From: Parvibaculum sp040216885
GTDB lineage: Bacteria > Pseudomonadota > Alphaproteobacteria > Parvibaculales > Parvibaculaceae
Assembly (NCBI GenBank): GCA_040216885.1
Contig: JAVJOG010000014.1
Span: 207,865-271,864, forward strand
Reading direction: 5' to 3'
DNA: 64,000 nucleotides
Below are positions 25,960 through 33,752 of this stretch, piece after piece; position 1 is the stretch's first letter, and every line of letters starts with the position of its first letter. Under the pieces are notes generated by a model. The model saw nothing but the letters and a program-made list of their open reading frames with translations. It made no database searches and was not told the origin of the DNA. Both the position numbers and the translations under genes were made by a program.

Positions 25960-25990
25960 CGAAGATCACCGTGAGCAAGGAACGGCCGTC

Positions 25991-26014
25991 ACGGGCGCGC
26001 CTGCGCGCGCCCGT
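25991..26014 (-). other. 10-bp GC-rich hairpin between dnaK and dnaJ
   Basis: ACGGGCGCGC (25991-26000), loop CTGC, GCGCGCCCGT (26005-26014) form a perfect 10-bp stem in the dnaK-dnaJ gap, with further GCCG/CGGC pairing outside it (25985-25988, 26016-26019). No T-run follows in the minus direction, so it is better read as an mRNA processing or stability element, or a partial terminator, lowering dnaJ relative to dnaK. Confidence 0.55.
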
Positions 26015-26060
26015 CCGGCATCTTGTGTGGAGAAAAAGGGCGTCATTTCGAGGCCCCGGA

Positions 26061-27986
26061 TCAGGCGGACTTGCCTTGGTCTTTCTTGTCGTCGTCGACT
26101 TCCTCGAAGTCGGCATCGACGACATTCTCGTCGCGGCCTTCGGCATCGCCGCCCGCGGCTTCGTCCGCTTGCGCGTCGGCCTGCGCGGCCTTGTAGAGTG
26201 CTTCGCCGAGCTTCATCGACACCTGCGTCAGCGCGTCGGTCTTCGCCTTGATATCGTCGCTGTCGCCGTCTTTCAGCGCGGTCTTCAGCGCTTCGAGCGC
26301 CGCCTCGACTTCGCTCTTCACATCGGCCGGCACCTTGTCGGCGTTCTCGGCCAGCATCTTCTCGGTCGAGTTGGCAAGCGCCTCGCCATGATTGCGGGTT
26401 TCCGCCTCCGCGCGCCGCTTCTTGTCTTCCTCGGCATGCGCCTCGGCGTCCTTGACCATCTTTTCGATGTCGGCTTCCGAAAGCCCGCCCGACGCTTCGA
26501 TGCGGATGGTCTGTTCCTTGTTGGTCGCCTTGTCCTTCGCCGACACAATGACGATGCCGTTGGCGTCGATATCGAACGCGACTTCGATCTGCGGCACGCC
26601 GCGCGGCGCCGACGGAATGCCGACCAGATCGAACTGGCCGAGCAGCTTGTTGTCGGCCGCCATTTCGCGCTCGCCCTGGAAGACGCGGATCGTCACCGCC
26701 GACTGATTGTCTTCCGCTGTCGAGAACACCTGCGCTTTCTTGGTCGGGATCGTCGTGTTCCGGTCGATGAGGCGTGTGAACACGCCGCCCAGCGTTTCGA
26801 TGCCGAGCGACAGCGGCGTCACGTCGAGCAGCAGCACGTCCTTGACGTCGCCCTGCAGCACGCCGGCCTGAATCGCGGCGCCCATGGCAACCACTTCATC
26901 CGGGTTGACGCTCTTGTTCGGCTCTTTGCCGAAGAACTGTTTGACCGCATCGCGGATTTTCGGCATGCGCGACTGGCCGCCGACCAGCACGATTTCGTTG
27001 ATCTGTCCGGCTGTGACGCCGGCGTCTTTCAGCGCCGCCTTGCACGGGTCGATCGTGCGCTGGATCAGGTCCTCGACAAGCGCTTCGAGCTTGGCGCGCG
27101 TGATCTTCATGGTGAGATGCTTCGGACCGCTCGCATCCGCGGTGATGAACGGCAGATTGACTTCGGTCTGCGTCGAGGAAGAAAGTTCGATCTTGGCTTT
27201 CTCGGCCGCTTCCTTCAGACGTTGCAGCGCCAGCTTGTCGCCGCGCAAGTCGATGCCGTTCTCTTTCTTGAATTCGTCGGCGAGATAGTTGACGAGACGC
27301 ATGTCGAAATCCTCGCCGCCGAGGAACGTGTCGCCATTGGTCGACTTCACTTCGAAGACGCCGTCGCCGATTTCGAGGATCGAGACGTCGAAGGTGCCGC
27401 CGCCGAGGTCGTAAACCGCGATCAGCTCGCCCTCCTTCTTGTCGAGACCGTAGGCGAGTGCGGCGGCCGTCGGCTCGTTGATGATGCGCAGCACTTCGAG
27501 GCCCGCGATCTTGCCGGCATCTTTCGTCGCCTGGCGCTGGGCGTCGTTGAAATAGGCGGGAACGGTGATGACGGCCTTCTCGACCTTTTCGCCGAGATAG
27601 CTTTCGGCCGTCTCTTTCATCTTCTGCAGGATGAAAGCGGAAATCTGCGACGGCGAATATTTTTCGCCATGCGCTTCCACCCAGGCGTCGCCGTTCGGTG
27701 CCTTGACGATGTTGTAGGGCACCATGCCCTTGTCTTTCTGGGTGGTGGGATCTTCGTAGGAGCGGCCGATCAGGCGCTTGATGGCAAAGAGTGTGTTGGA
27801 AGGATTGGTGACGGCCTGGCGTTTGGCGGATTGTCCGACCAGACGCTCGCCGTCGGCGGTAAAGGCGACCATGGAGGGCGTGGTGCGCGCGCCTTCGGCG
27901 TTCTCGATCACCTTGGCGGTCTTGCCTTCCATCACGGCGACGCAGGAATTGGTTGTGCCGAGGTCGATACCGATGACTTTAGCCAT
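26061..27986 (-). CDS. dnaK: Chaperone protein DnaK (Hsp70)
   Basis: The product is 641 aa from the ATG at 27986 (MAKVIGIDLGTTNSCVAV). The N-terminal ATPase domain (to about 385) has the phosphate 1 motif IDLGTTNS, VYDLGGGTFDVSIL and VLVGGQSRMP. The linker and substrate-binding domain follow, with DVTPLSLGIETLGG, and the C-terminal lid ends in an acidic tail with NVVDADFEEVDD. It acts with DnaJ and GrpE, both in the window. An open frame extends upstream to 28121 but the family start is clear. A sigma-32-like promoter and a structured leader lie upstream. Confidence 0.98.
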   Translation of the reverse strand: MAKVIGIDLGTTNSCVAVMEGKTAKVIENAEGARTTPSMVAFTADGERLVGQSAKRQAVTNPSNTLFAIKRLIGRSYEDPTTQKDKGMVPYNIVKAPNGDAWVEAHGEKYSPSQISAFILQKMKETAESYLGEKVEKAVITVPAYFNDAQRQATKDAGKIAGLEVLRIINEPTAAALAYGLDKKEGELIAVYDLGGGTFDVSILEIGDGVFEVKSTNGDTFLGGEDFDMRLVNYLADEFKKENGIDLRGDKLALQRLKEAAEKAKIELSSSTQTEVNLPFITADASGPKHLTMKITRAKLEALVEDLIQRTIDPCKAALKDAGVTAGQINEIVLVGGQSRMPKIRDAVKQFFGKEPNKSVNPDEVVAMGAAIQAGVLQGDVKDVLLLDVTPLSLGIETLGGVFTRLIDRNTTIPTKKAQVFSTAEDNQSAVTIRVFQGEREMAADNKLLGQFDLVGIPSAPRGVPQIEVAFDIDANGIVIVSAKDKATNKEQTIRIEASGGLSEADIEKMVKDAEAHAEEDKKRRAEAETRNHGEALANSTEKMLAENADKVPADVKSEVEAALEALKTALKDGDSDDIKAKTDALTQVSMKLGEALYKAAQADAQADEAAGGDAEGRDENVVDADFEEVDDDKKDQGKSA

Positions 27987-28046
27987 TGTCTTGGTCCTCA
28001 CGTTGCGGCGGGCCGGGCGGGCCACATTTGGCGCCCACAGGGTTTT

Positions 28047-28084
28047 CCGGATGCGCCCGTGCGGGCGCTTCCGGTCGAAACCGG
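28047..28084 (-). promoter_or_regulatory. Two overlapping hairpins in the dnaK 5' leader
   Basis: Hairpin A: CCGGA (28047-28051), T, GCGCCCG (28053-28059), loop TG, CGGGCGC (28062-28068), T, TCCGG (28070-28074); that is 12 bp with one T-T mismatch. Hairpin B: CCGGT (28071-28075), loop CGAA, ACCGG (28080-28084). The two share bases 28071-28074 and so cannot fully form together. Both lie 60-100 nt before the dnaK start. Another hairpin, CCCCCGG/CCGGGGG (28150-28156 and 28160-28166), sits near the inferred 5' end. Confidence 0.5.
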
Positions 28085-28183
28085 CCCCCTGAAAAGGGTT
28101 TGTCCGTCCCGGCGGGCGCAAGGGCTCCCCAAGGGCGGGCCCTCAAAGCCCCCCGGCGTCCGGGGGTTGAAACGGTTGCGCTG

Positions 28184-28213
28184 TATATAGGTTTGGGTTT
28201 CACGCCCCGCAAG
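28184..28213 (-). promoter_or_regulatory. Sigma-32-like heat-shock promoter of dnaKJ
   Basis: On the minus strand CTTGCG (28213-28208) and CCTATATA (28191-28184) are 16 nt apart. The -10 fits the alphaproteobacterial heat-shock pattern CYTATnT and the -35 keeps the CTTG core. Transcription would begin near 28177 and give a leader of about 190 nt before dnaK. The match to the consensus is from memory of the published pattern. Confidence 0.6.
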
Positions 28214-28312
28214 CGTTGATGCGGCAATATGGCCACAGCGGGCGAGGCTTTTGGGACTCAGGGGGTACTGCTGCACATTCCCTTTTGGAACCCGGGCTCT
28301 TTTCGGCAGCGG

Positions 28313-28353
28313 CAAAACGCAAAACGGACGGCGCGTACCCACCCGCCGTCCGT
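28313..28353 (-). terminator. Rho-independent terminator of the Sel1-lipoprotein gene
   Basis: On the minus strand a perfect 10-bp stem (ACGGACGGCG at 28324-28333 and CGCCGTCCGT at 28344-28353, 10-nt loop) is followed by a T-rich tract, seen on the plus strand as AAAACGCAAAA (28314-28324). It lies 24 nt after the stop codon of the gene at 28377 and separates it from the dnaK promoter. Confidence 0.8.
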
Positions 28354-28376
28354 CAGCACTCGATCTGTTCGGAACC

Positions 28377-28919
28377 CTAAAGCTGGTTGTCCGGATAGAC
28401 CGCGTTCCATTCGCAGGCCTGGGTTTCCCAGTCCTTCTGGCGCAGGCTCGCCTGCATCCGTTCGGCGGCCGTCATGTCGCCGCGGAGATCCGCGGCCTCT
28501 TCCGCCGCGTCCTTGTTGCCGGCCTCGGCCGCGAGGTTGAACCACATCAGTGCCAGCGGCTTGTTCTCGTGCTGCGTCGTCACCAGAGCGCCGAGTTTCG
28601 CCGGCGCGTTCATGCCGCGCACGAGATCGCCCGAATAGATGCGCCCGAGCTCGTATTTGGCGCGCGGATCGCCGGCCTTCGCGGCCTTGCAATACCACTC
28701 GGTCGCCTTCTGGTTGTTGAGAACGCCGGCCGACCCTGCGATGGTGCAGCAATGGCTGTCGCCCATCTTCATCTGCGCCTCGACGTCGCCGGCCGCGGCC
28801 GCATCCTCGTTCGCGAGAATGCGGGCATTGTCGCCCGCCCGCGTTGCACCCTGCATGGCAACCGCCGCGCAGCCCGACAGCATCGCCGCCGCCAGCAAAA
28901 TTCCGATAATCCTGATCAT
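28377..28919 (-). CDS. Sel1-repeat-like lipoprotein
   Basis: The product is 180 aa from the ATG at 28919. The N-terminus MIRIIGILLAAAMLSGC is a lipoprotein signal with lipobox LSGC (Cys17). The mature part carries Sel1/TPR-like helices: KATEWYCKAAKAGDPRAKYELGRIY (about residues 70-94) and KPLALMWFNLAAEAGNKDAAE (about residues 120-140). A pair SHCC and CK suggests disulfides. Sel1-like proteins are scaffolds in envelope and signalling systems; the partner is unknown. It is divergent from alkB and has its own terminator. Confidence 0.82.
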   Translation of the reverse strand: MIRIIGILLAAAMLSGCAAVAMQGATRAGDNARILANEDAAAAGDVEAQMKMGDSHCCTIAGSAGVLNNQKATEWYCKAAKAGDPRAKYELGRIYSGDLVRGMNAPAKLGALVTTQHENKPLALMWFNLAAEAGNKDAAEEAADLRGDMTAAERMQASLRQKDWETQACEWNAVYPDNQL

Positions 28920-29027
28920 GGCACACCCCCTCTGCCCCGAAGCCGCGCGCTTGCCGCCCGGCACCCGATAATATGACACTATAACTGCCAAAAAGCGAGG
29001 CCCGTTTTTGCCGCTGGACTGCCCGCC

Positions 29028-29654
29028 ATGAAACCGGTCGAAACGGAATTTGAAGGTCTGACGCTCTATCCGCGCCATCTGGATGAGGCGGCCCAAAAGG
29101 CGCTTGTCATCGAGCTTGCGCAGGCCTTCGAGCGCGCCCCGCCCTATCGCCCGAAAATGCCGCGCAGCGGAAAACCCTGGTCGATCCGCCAGACCAATTT
29201 CGGGCCCCTCGGCTGGGTCTCGCGACCGGACGGCTATGGCTATGCGTCAACGGACGAAGTTAATGGCGCCCCCTGGCCGGCCATACCCAAGGCCCTACTC
29301 GGCCTTTGGGACGAAGTGGCGGCCTGGCCGGCGCCGCCCGAATGCTGCCTGGTCAATCTCTACGAGGAGCCGAAGGCCCGCATGGGTCTCCACCGCGACG
29401 AGGACGAAGCGGCGCTCGACGCGCCAGTCGTTTCGGTTTCGCTGGGCGACACCTGTGTTTTTCGCGTCGGCGGATTCGCCCGCGGCGACAAATCGAAAAG
29501 CTTCAGACTCTCCTCCGGCGACGTACTGGTGATGGGCGGCCCGTCGCGCCTGCGCTTTCACGGCGTCGACCGTGTGATTTCCGGCTCCTCGCAACTCGTC
29601 CCCGGCGGCGGCCGCATCAACCTGACCTTGCGCCGCGTGACGAAGCCCGCGTGA
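29028..29654 (+). CDS. alkB: AlkB-type 2-oxoglutarate/Fe(II) DNA repair dioxygenase
   Basis: The product is 208 aa. AlkB proteins remove N1-methyladenine and N3-methylcytosine by oxidative demethylation. Iron ligands are H122 and D124 (GLHRDEDE) and H178 (RFHGVDR), and the C-terminal RxNxTxR motif (R196, N198, T200, R202) binds 2-oxoglutarate. The substrate-side loop YASTDEVNGAPWP is typical of the E. coli AlkB group. It stands alone between a divergent lipoprotein gene and a convergent NnrU-type gene; no ada-like gene is near. Confidence 0.93.
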   Translation: MKPVETEFEGLTLYPRHLDEAAQKALVIELAQAFERAPPYRPKMPRSGKPWSIRQTNFGPLGWVSRPDGYGYASTDEVNGAPWPAIPKALLGLWDEVAAWPAPPECCLVNLYEEPKARMGLHRDEDEAALDAPVVSVSLGDTCVFRVGGFARGDKSKSFRLSSGDVLVMGGPSRLRFHGVDRVISGSSQLVPGGGRINLTLRRVTKPA

Positions 29655-29660
29655 GTTTCG

Positions 29661-30365
29661 TCAGTAGGGATACCAGCCCGGCACCGGCGAAACGCCGAAA
29701 GCCCATAAGTGCCCGTAAAACAAGGCCCCGAACACGACGAGTGCGGCAAGGATTCGCCACCAGCCAAGTTCGCCGGGCTTCAATGTGTTGCGCCCGGCGA
29801 TAATCGCCAGGAAAGGCGGGTTGGAGGTCTTCGACGCGAAATCACGCCAGCCTTCGCCCAGTTTCTTCTCGCGCTTGTCGTCGATCGAGAAGGTGCCGAG
29901 TATGGCCAGTAGCGCGAAGGTGCCGAAGAAAATGATCGCCGCCTGGTCGCCGTTAACGAGCACATGCCAGCCTGCCCAGACCGCGACACCCCAGAGGAAG
30001 GGATGCCGCGTGATCCGCAGCATGCCCTTGACCGTTTTCGGGTCGGCCGCCAGCGCCTCGGCGCCGGCCGCCGTCGGATTGGGCGTCGTGACGCCGACAA
30101 CGGCGAAGAAGGCGGCGATGAGAATGACGAGCGGCGACAGATGCAGCGTCCAGAGCGGCGCCGCCCAGTAAAGCGGGTTGGGGCCGAGCACCGCCGCGTT
30201 ATAGGCCATCACCAGCCAGACGATGCCGCCAAGCGAGGCGAGCGAGAATAGCCCGAGATAAGGCTTCTCGCCGATGATGCCGACAATCCGGCCCCTGAGT
30301 CCCGAGCCCGCGATCACGAGATGTATCGCCAGAAAAAATGCCGCCGCAGCCCAAAGTTCGAGCAT
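29661..30365 (-). CDS. NnrU family membrane protein
   Basis: The product is 234 aa with about six membrane helices, beginning LELWAAAAFFLAIHLVIAGSGLRGRIVGIIGEKPYLGLFSLASL (pieces LELWAAAAFFLAIHLVIAG and GEKPYLGLFSLAS). MLRITRHPFLWGVAVWAGWHVLVNGD is the NnrU/isoprenylcysteine-methyltransferase-like RHP motif. NnrU was named for a role in nitric-oxide respiration in Rhodobacter, but there are no denitrification genes near, so only the family is called. A nested inverted repeat lies 18 nt upstream of its start codon. Confidence 0.87.
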   Translation of the reverse strand: MLELWAAAAFFLAIHLVIAGSGLRGRIVGIIGEKPYLGLFSLASLGGIVWLVMAYNAAVLGPNPLYWAAPLWTLHLSPLVILIAAFFAVVGVTTPNPTAAGAEALAADPKTVKGMLRITRHPFLWGVAVWAGWHVLVNGDQAAIIFFGTFALLAILGTFSIDDKREKKLGEGWRDFASKTSNPPFLAIIAGRNTLKPGELGWWRILAALVVFGALFYGHLWAFGVSPVPGWYPY

Positions 30366-30382
30366 GATCCGCCTCCTCCCCT

Positions 30383-30414
30383 GTCCAGTCTATAACAGCG
30401 TTATAATTATGGAC
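30383..30414. promoter_or_regulatory. Nested inverted repeat before the NnrU-type gene
   Basis: TATAAC (30391-30396), AGC, GTTATA (30400-30405) form a perfect 15-bp dyad. It is flanked by a second pair, GTCCA (30383-30387) and TGGAC (30410-30414), so the whole region can pair as 5+6 bp with small offsets. It lies upstream of the minus-strand start at 30365, where a promoter is expected. It does not match the FNR-type TTGAT-N4-ATCAA box. Confidence 0.5.
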
Positions 30415-30464
30415 TCGCGCATCGCCGGTTTCAAGGCATGCGATGAGGGTGGAGCTTCGCTTTT

Positions 30465-31109
30465 TCAGGCCGTCGTGTCGACATTGGCGCCCTTCTCGGC
30501 GCCCTCCGCCTTGGCGACGCCGACCCGCGCGGCGCGCAGCAGCCGTTCGCCGATCGTGTAGCCGGCTTCGAGCACATGGACGACACTGCCCGCCGGATGT
30601 TCGGTGCCGGGCACCTCGAACATCGCTTCATGCAGGTTCGGGTCGAAGCGCTCGCCCGGTTGCGGGGTGATTTCGCGAATCCCGTGGCGCTCGAAGATCG
30701 ACAGCAATTGCCGCTCGGTCATCTCGACGCCTTCGATCATCGCCTTGACGCTTTCGGCGGCGCCGTCGCGCTCGTCGTCCTTCAGCGTCGCGACGGCGCG
30801 GCGCAGATTGTCGGAAACCTGCAGCATGTCGCGGGCGAAATTGGCTGCCGCATAGCGCGACGCATCCGCCTTGTCGCGCTCGGCGCGCTTGCGGGTGTTT
30901 TCCATTTCGGCCGCGACCCTGAGCAGCCGGTCCTTCAGATCGGCGATCTCGGTCTGAAGCGCTGCTGCGTCCGGTCCGGCCTCGACCGTCCCGGGCGCCG
31001 CGGCGTCGGCCGCCTCGCCCTGCCGGGCAGGCTCGGCCGCCAGCGTTTCGGCCAGTTTTGCGGCTGTTTCGGGCGTTCCGGTGTCGGGTTTGCTGTTTTC
31101 GTCGCTCAT
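30465..31109 (-). CDS. grpE: GrpE nucleotide-exchange factor
   Basis: The product is 214 aa from the ATG at 31109 (MSDENSKPD). GrpE releases ADP from DnaK. A low-complexity acidic N-terminus (about 70 residues) precedes the long helix ADLKDRLLRVAAEMENTRKRAERDKADA and the C-terminal beta-domain with ITPQPGERFDPNLHEAMFEVP and GYTIGERLLRAARVGVAK, the GrpE signature. It follows hrcA on the same strand with a 105-nt gap; hrcA-grpE is usual in alphaproteobacteria. An open frame extends to 31160 without a better start. Confidence 0.97.
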   Translation of the reverse strand: MSDENSKPDTGTPETAAKLAETLAAEPARQGEAADAAAPGTVEAGPDAAALQTEIADLKDRLLRVAAEMENTRKRAERDKADASRYAAANFARDMLQVSDNLRRAVATLKDDERDGAAESVKAMIEGVEMTERQLLSIFERHGIREITPQPGERFDPNLHEAMFEVPGTEHPAGSVVHVLEAGYTIGERLLRAARVGVAKAEGAEKGANVDTTA

Positions 31110-31214
31110 GGGGCTTCGTCTCGCGTCCACGTCGTTTATCGGCTCTTCCGGCGAGTGCATGTGCGCGCCGGGGGCCGATATGTCAACCCGGCAGCATGTC
31201 TCACGCGCCCTGCC

Positions 31215-32273
31215 CTAATTGATCAGCCGGCCGACCAGCTTGGCCGTGTAGTCGACCATTGGAATGACGCGCGCGTAATTGAGCCGCGTCGGCCCGATCA
31301 CGCCGAGCACGCCCACCACATGCTGCTGGGCGTCCATATAGGGGCTGACGATCAGCGATGAGCCCGACAGCGAAAAGAGCTTGTTCTCCGAGCCGATGAA
31401 GATGCGCACCCCGTCGGCCTGCTCGGCAAGCCCCAGCAACTGCACGAGATCGCGCTTGTTTTCGAGATCGTCGAAAAGGAGGCGGATGCGTTCGAGGTCC
31501 TCCATCGCATGCACGTCCTCAAGCAGCCGCGAGCGCCCGCGCACGATCAGCGATTTGCCGAGCGGGTCGTTGCCGCCGCCGTTGGTGCCCGACCAGGTCG
31601 CAAGCCCCGCCTCGATCACCTTGGCGGTCAGCTCGTTGAGTTCGGCCTTGCGCGTTTCCATTTCGCGGGCGAGATGCGCCTTCGCCTCGTCCAGCGTCTT
31701 GCCGCGCAACTGCGCGTTGAGATAGTTGGTGGCTTCGGCCAGCGCCGAGGGCGTCAGCCCCTTGGGGATTTCGATGACGCGGTTCTCGACCGCGCCGCCC
31801 TCGGTGACGATGACGACCAGCGCCCGTTCATTGTCGATGGGCACGAATTCGAGATGCTTCAGCGCCGCATCATAGGTCGGCGCGACGACGAAGCCGGCCG
31901 CATGGGAGAGGCCCGACAGCAGCTTCGAGGCCTCGTCCAGCACATCCTCGACATTCTTGTGCGAGCCCATCACCTGGCGCTCGATCGACTGGCGTTCCTC
32001 GTCCGACAGGTCGCCGATTTCGAGCAGCCCGTCGACGAACATCCGCAGCCCGGCCTCGGTCGGCAGCCGTCCGGCGCTGGTATGCGGCGAGAAGATCAGC
32101 CCCAGCGCCTCGAGATCGGACATCACATTGCGGATCGAGGCCGCCGATAGAGAGATCGGAAGCTGGCGCGAGAGGATGCGCGAGCCGACCGGCTCGCCGG
32201 TTTCGAGATAGCTCTCGACCACACGGCGCAGGATCTCGCGCGAGCGCTCGTTGAGATCCTTGACGGCTACCAT
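31215..32273 (-). CDS. hrcA: Heat-inducible transcription repressor HrcA
   Basis: The product is 352 aa. HrcA is the repressor that binds CIRCE operators of heat-shock operons. The N-terminal winged helix is LNERSREILRRVVESYLETGEPVGSRILSRQL with SAASIRNVMSDLEALGLIFSPHTSAGRLPTEAGLR (pieces LNERSREILRRVVESYL, SIRNVMSDLEALG and HTSAGRLPTE), a strongly conserved block. The C-terminal IGPTRLNYARVIPMVDYTAKLVG is also typical. I find no CIRCE repeat next to it, which fits its usual placement at groESL in this class. AGGGAAG precedes the start. Divergent from rph. Confidence 0.97.
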   Translation of the reverse strand: MVAVKDLNERSREILRRVVESYLETGEPVGSRILSRQLPISLSAASIRNVMSDLEALGLIFSPHTSAGRLPTEAGLRMFVDGLLEIGDLSDEERQSIERQVMGSHKNVEDVLDEASKLLSGLSHAAGFVVAPTYDAALKHLEFVPIDNERALVVIVTEGGAVENRVIEIPKGLTPSALAEATNYLNAQLRGKTLDEAKAHLAREMETRKAELNELTAKVIEAGLATWSGTNGGGNDPLGKSLIVRGRSRLLEDVHAMEDLERIRLLFDDLENKRDLVQLLGLAEQADGVRIFIGSENKLFSLSGSSLIVSPYMDAQQHVVGVLGVIGPTRLNYARVIPMVDYTAKLVGRLIN

Positions 32274-32436
32274 GTGCTTCCCTGTCCCCGGTCCCTAAGT
32301 GATTGAAAGAGGGAGGTAAATCTAGGTAGCACCGGCGCTCCCGTCAATTCGCGGGCCGCCTTCCTTTACGCAAGCCACCGCTCAAGGTAGGTAAGGCCTC
32401 CGCAAATCCCGAAAGCAACAGATTGGAAATCCGAGA

Positions 32437-33153
32437 ATGCGTCCCTCCGGCCGTCAGCCCCACGAAATGCGTCAGGTCTCCTTCGAGCCCGGCGTCGCCA
32501 AACATGCCGAGGGTTCCTGCCTTGTCCGCTTCGGCGACACCCATGTGCTCTGCACCGCAAGCCTCGAAGAGCGCGTACCGCCTTTCCTGAAGGGCGGCGG
32601 CAAGGGCTGGGTGACGGCCGAATACGGCATGCTGCCGCGCTCGACGCATGAGCGGATGCGCCGCGAGGCCGCGCAGGGCAAGCAGTCGGGCCGCACGCAG
32701 GAAATCCAGCGCCTGGTCGGCCGGTCGCTGCGGACCGTGGTCGATCTCCGGGCGCTCGGCGCACGCCAGATCTCGATCGACTGCGACGTGCTGCAGGCCG
32801 ATGGCGGCACGCGCACCGCCTCGATCACCGGCGCCTGGGTCGCGCTTCACCAGTGCATCGAATGGATGCGCGCCCGCTCGATGCTGTCGGGCCCGGTGCT
32901 GAAGGACCATGTCGCGGCGATTTCCTGTGGCATCTACAAGGGCCAGCCGGTCGTCGATCTCGATTATGCCGAGGATTCGGCCGCCGACACCGACGCCAAT
33001 TTCGTTATCACCGGCAAGGGCGGCATCTGCGAAGTGCAGGGCACCGCCGAGGGCGAGCCCTTCAGCGAGGACGAACTTTCGGCGCTGCTCGGTCTGGCGA
33101 AATCGGCCATCGCCGACCTCGTCATTCGCCAGAAGGAAGCGGTCTCCGCATGA
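32437..33153 (+). CDS. rph: Ribonuclease PH
   Basis: The product is 238 aa. RNase PH trims tRNA 3' ends using inorganic phosphate. The start MRPSGRQPHEMRQVSFEPG and the block RTQEIQRLVGRSLRTVVDL (with the phosphate-binding Arg), plus IDCDVLQADGGTRTASITGA, are family hallmarks. The length matches the hexamer-forming bacterial enzyme. It is divergent from hrcA and its stop overlaps the ATG of rdgB (ATGA), so rph-rdgB-hemW form one operon, a typical alphaproteobacterial order. Confidence 0.97.
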   Translation: MRPSGRQPHEMRQVSFEPGVAKHAEGSCLVRFGDTHVLCTASLEERVPPFLKGGGKGWVTAEYGMLPRSTHERMRREAAQGKQSGRTQEIQRLVGRSLRTVVDLRALGARQISIDCDVLQADGGTRTASITGAWVALHQCIEWMRARSMLSGPVLKDHVAAISCGIYKGQPVVDLDYAEDSAADTDANFVITGKGGICEVQGTAEGEPFSEDELSALLGLAKSAIADLVIRQKEAVSA

Positions 33154-33752
33154 CGCGCAAGCTCGCAGGCGGCAGGCTCGTCGTCGCGAGCCACAATCCG
33201 GGCAAGGTGCGCGAGATCGGCGACCTGCTGGCGCCGTTCGGCATCGAAACCGTCTCGGCCGCCGAACTCGGATTGCCCGAGCCGGAAGAAACCGGCGCGA
33301 CCTTCCGCGAAAATGCCGAGCTGAAGGCACTAGCGGCGGCGCGAGCGGCGAACCTGCCGGCGCTCGCCGACGACAGCGGGTTATGTGTCGACGCCCTCAA
33401 CGGCGCACCCGGCATCTATTCGGCGCGCTGGGCCGGGCCGACGAAGGATCTCGACTTCGCGATGGAAAAGCTCCGCCGCGGCATGCTCGAAACCGGACCG
33501 GTTGACGCGCACGCGCATTTTATCTGCGGGCTCGCGCTTGCCTGGCCCGACGGTCACGTCGAATATTTCGAGGGCAGGGTGGACGGAGAACTCGTCTGGC
33601 CGCCGCGCGGAGACAAAGGCTTCGGCTACGATCCGGTTTTTGTCGCCGCTGGCCACGACATCACCTTCGGCGAAATGGAGCCGGAGAAAAAACATGGCAT
33701 CTCGCATCGCGCCCACGCCTTCCGCCAGCTCGTCGATGCCTGCTTCGGCTGA
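33150..33752 (+). CDS. rdgB: dITP/XTP pyrophosphatase (RdgB/HAM1)
   Basis: The product is 200 aa. It hydrolyses dITP, ITP and XTP to keep deaminated purines out of DNA and RNA. VVASHNPGKVREIGDLLAPFG is the substrate-binding N-terminus, ADDSGLCVDALNGAPGIYSARWAG carries the catalytic Asp, and GFGYDPVF with the C-terminal KHGISHRAHAFRQL are the other family blocks. It starts within the stop codon of rph. Its last 59 nt overlap the preferred start of hemW. Confidence 0.97.
   Translation: MTRKLAGGRLVVASHNPGKVREIGDLLAPFGIETVSAAELGLPEPEETGATFRENAELKALAAARAANLPALADDSGLCVDALNGAPGIYSARWAGPTKDLDFAMEKLRRGMLETGPVDAHAHFICGLALAWPDGHVEYFEGRVDGELVWPPRGDKGFGYDPVFVAAGHDITFGEMEPEKKHGISHRAHAFRQLVDACFG

Noticed and set aside
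25971..28190. 739-residue antisense open frame opposite dnaK
   Set aside because: It is the complement of the highly conserved dnaK coding sequence and lacks domains.
32274..32436. CIRCE operator before hrcA
   Set aside because: No TTAGCACTC-N9-GAGTGCTAA repeat or near match is present between hrcA and rph.
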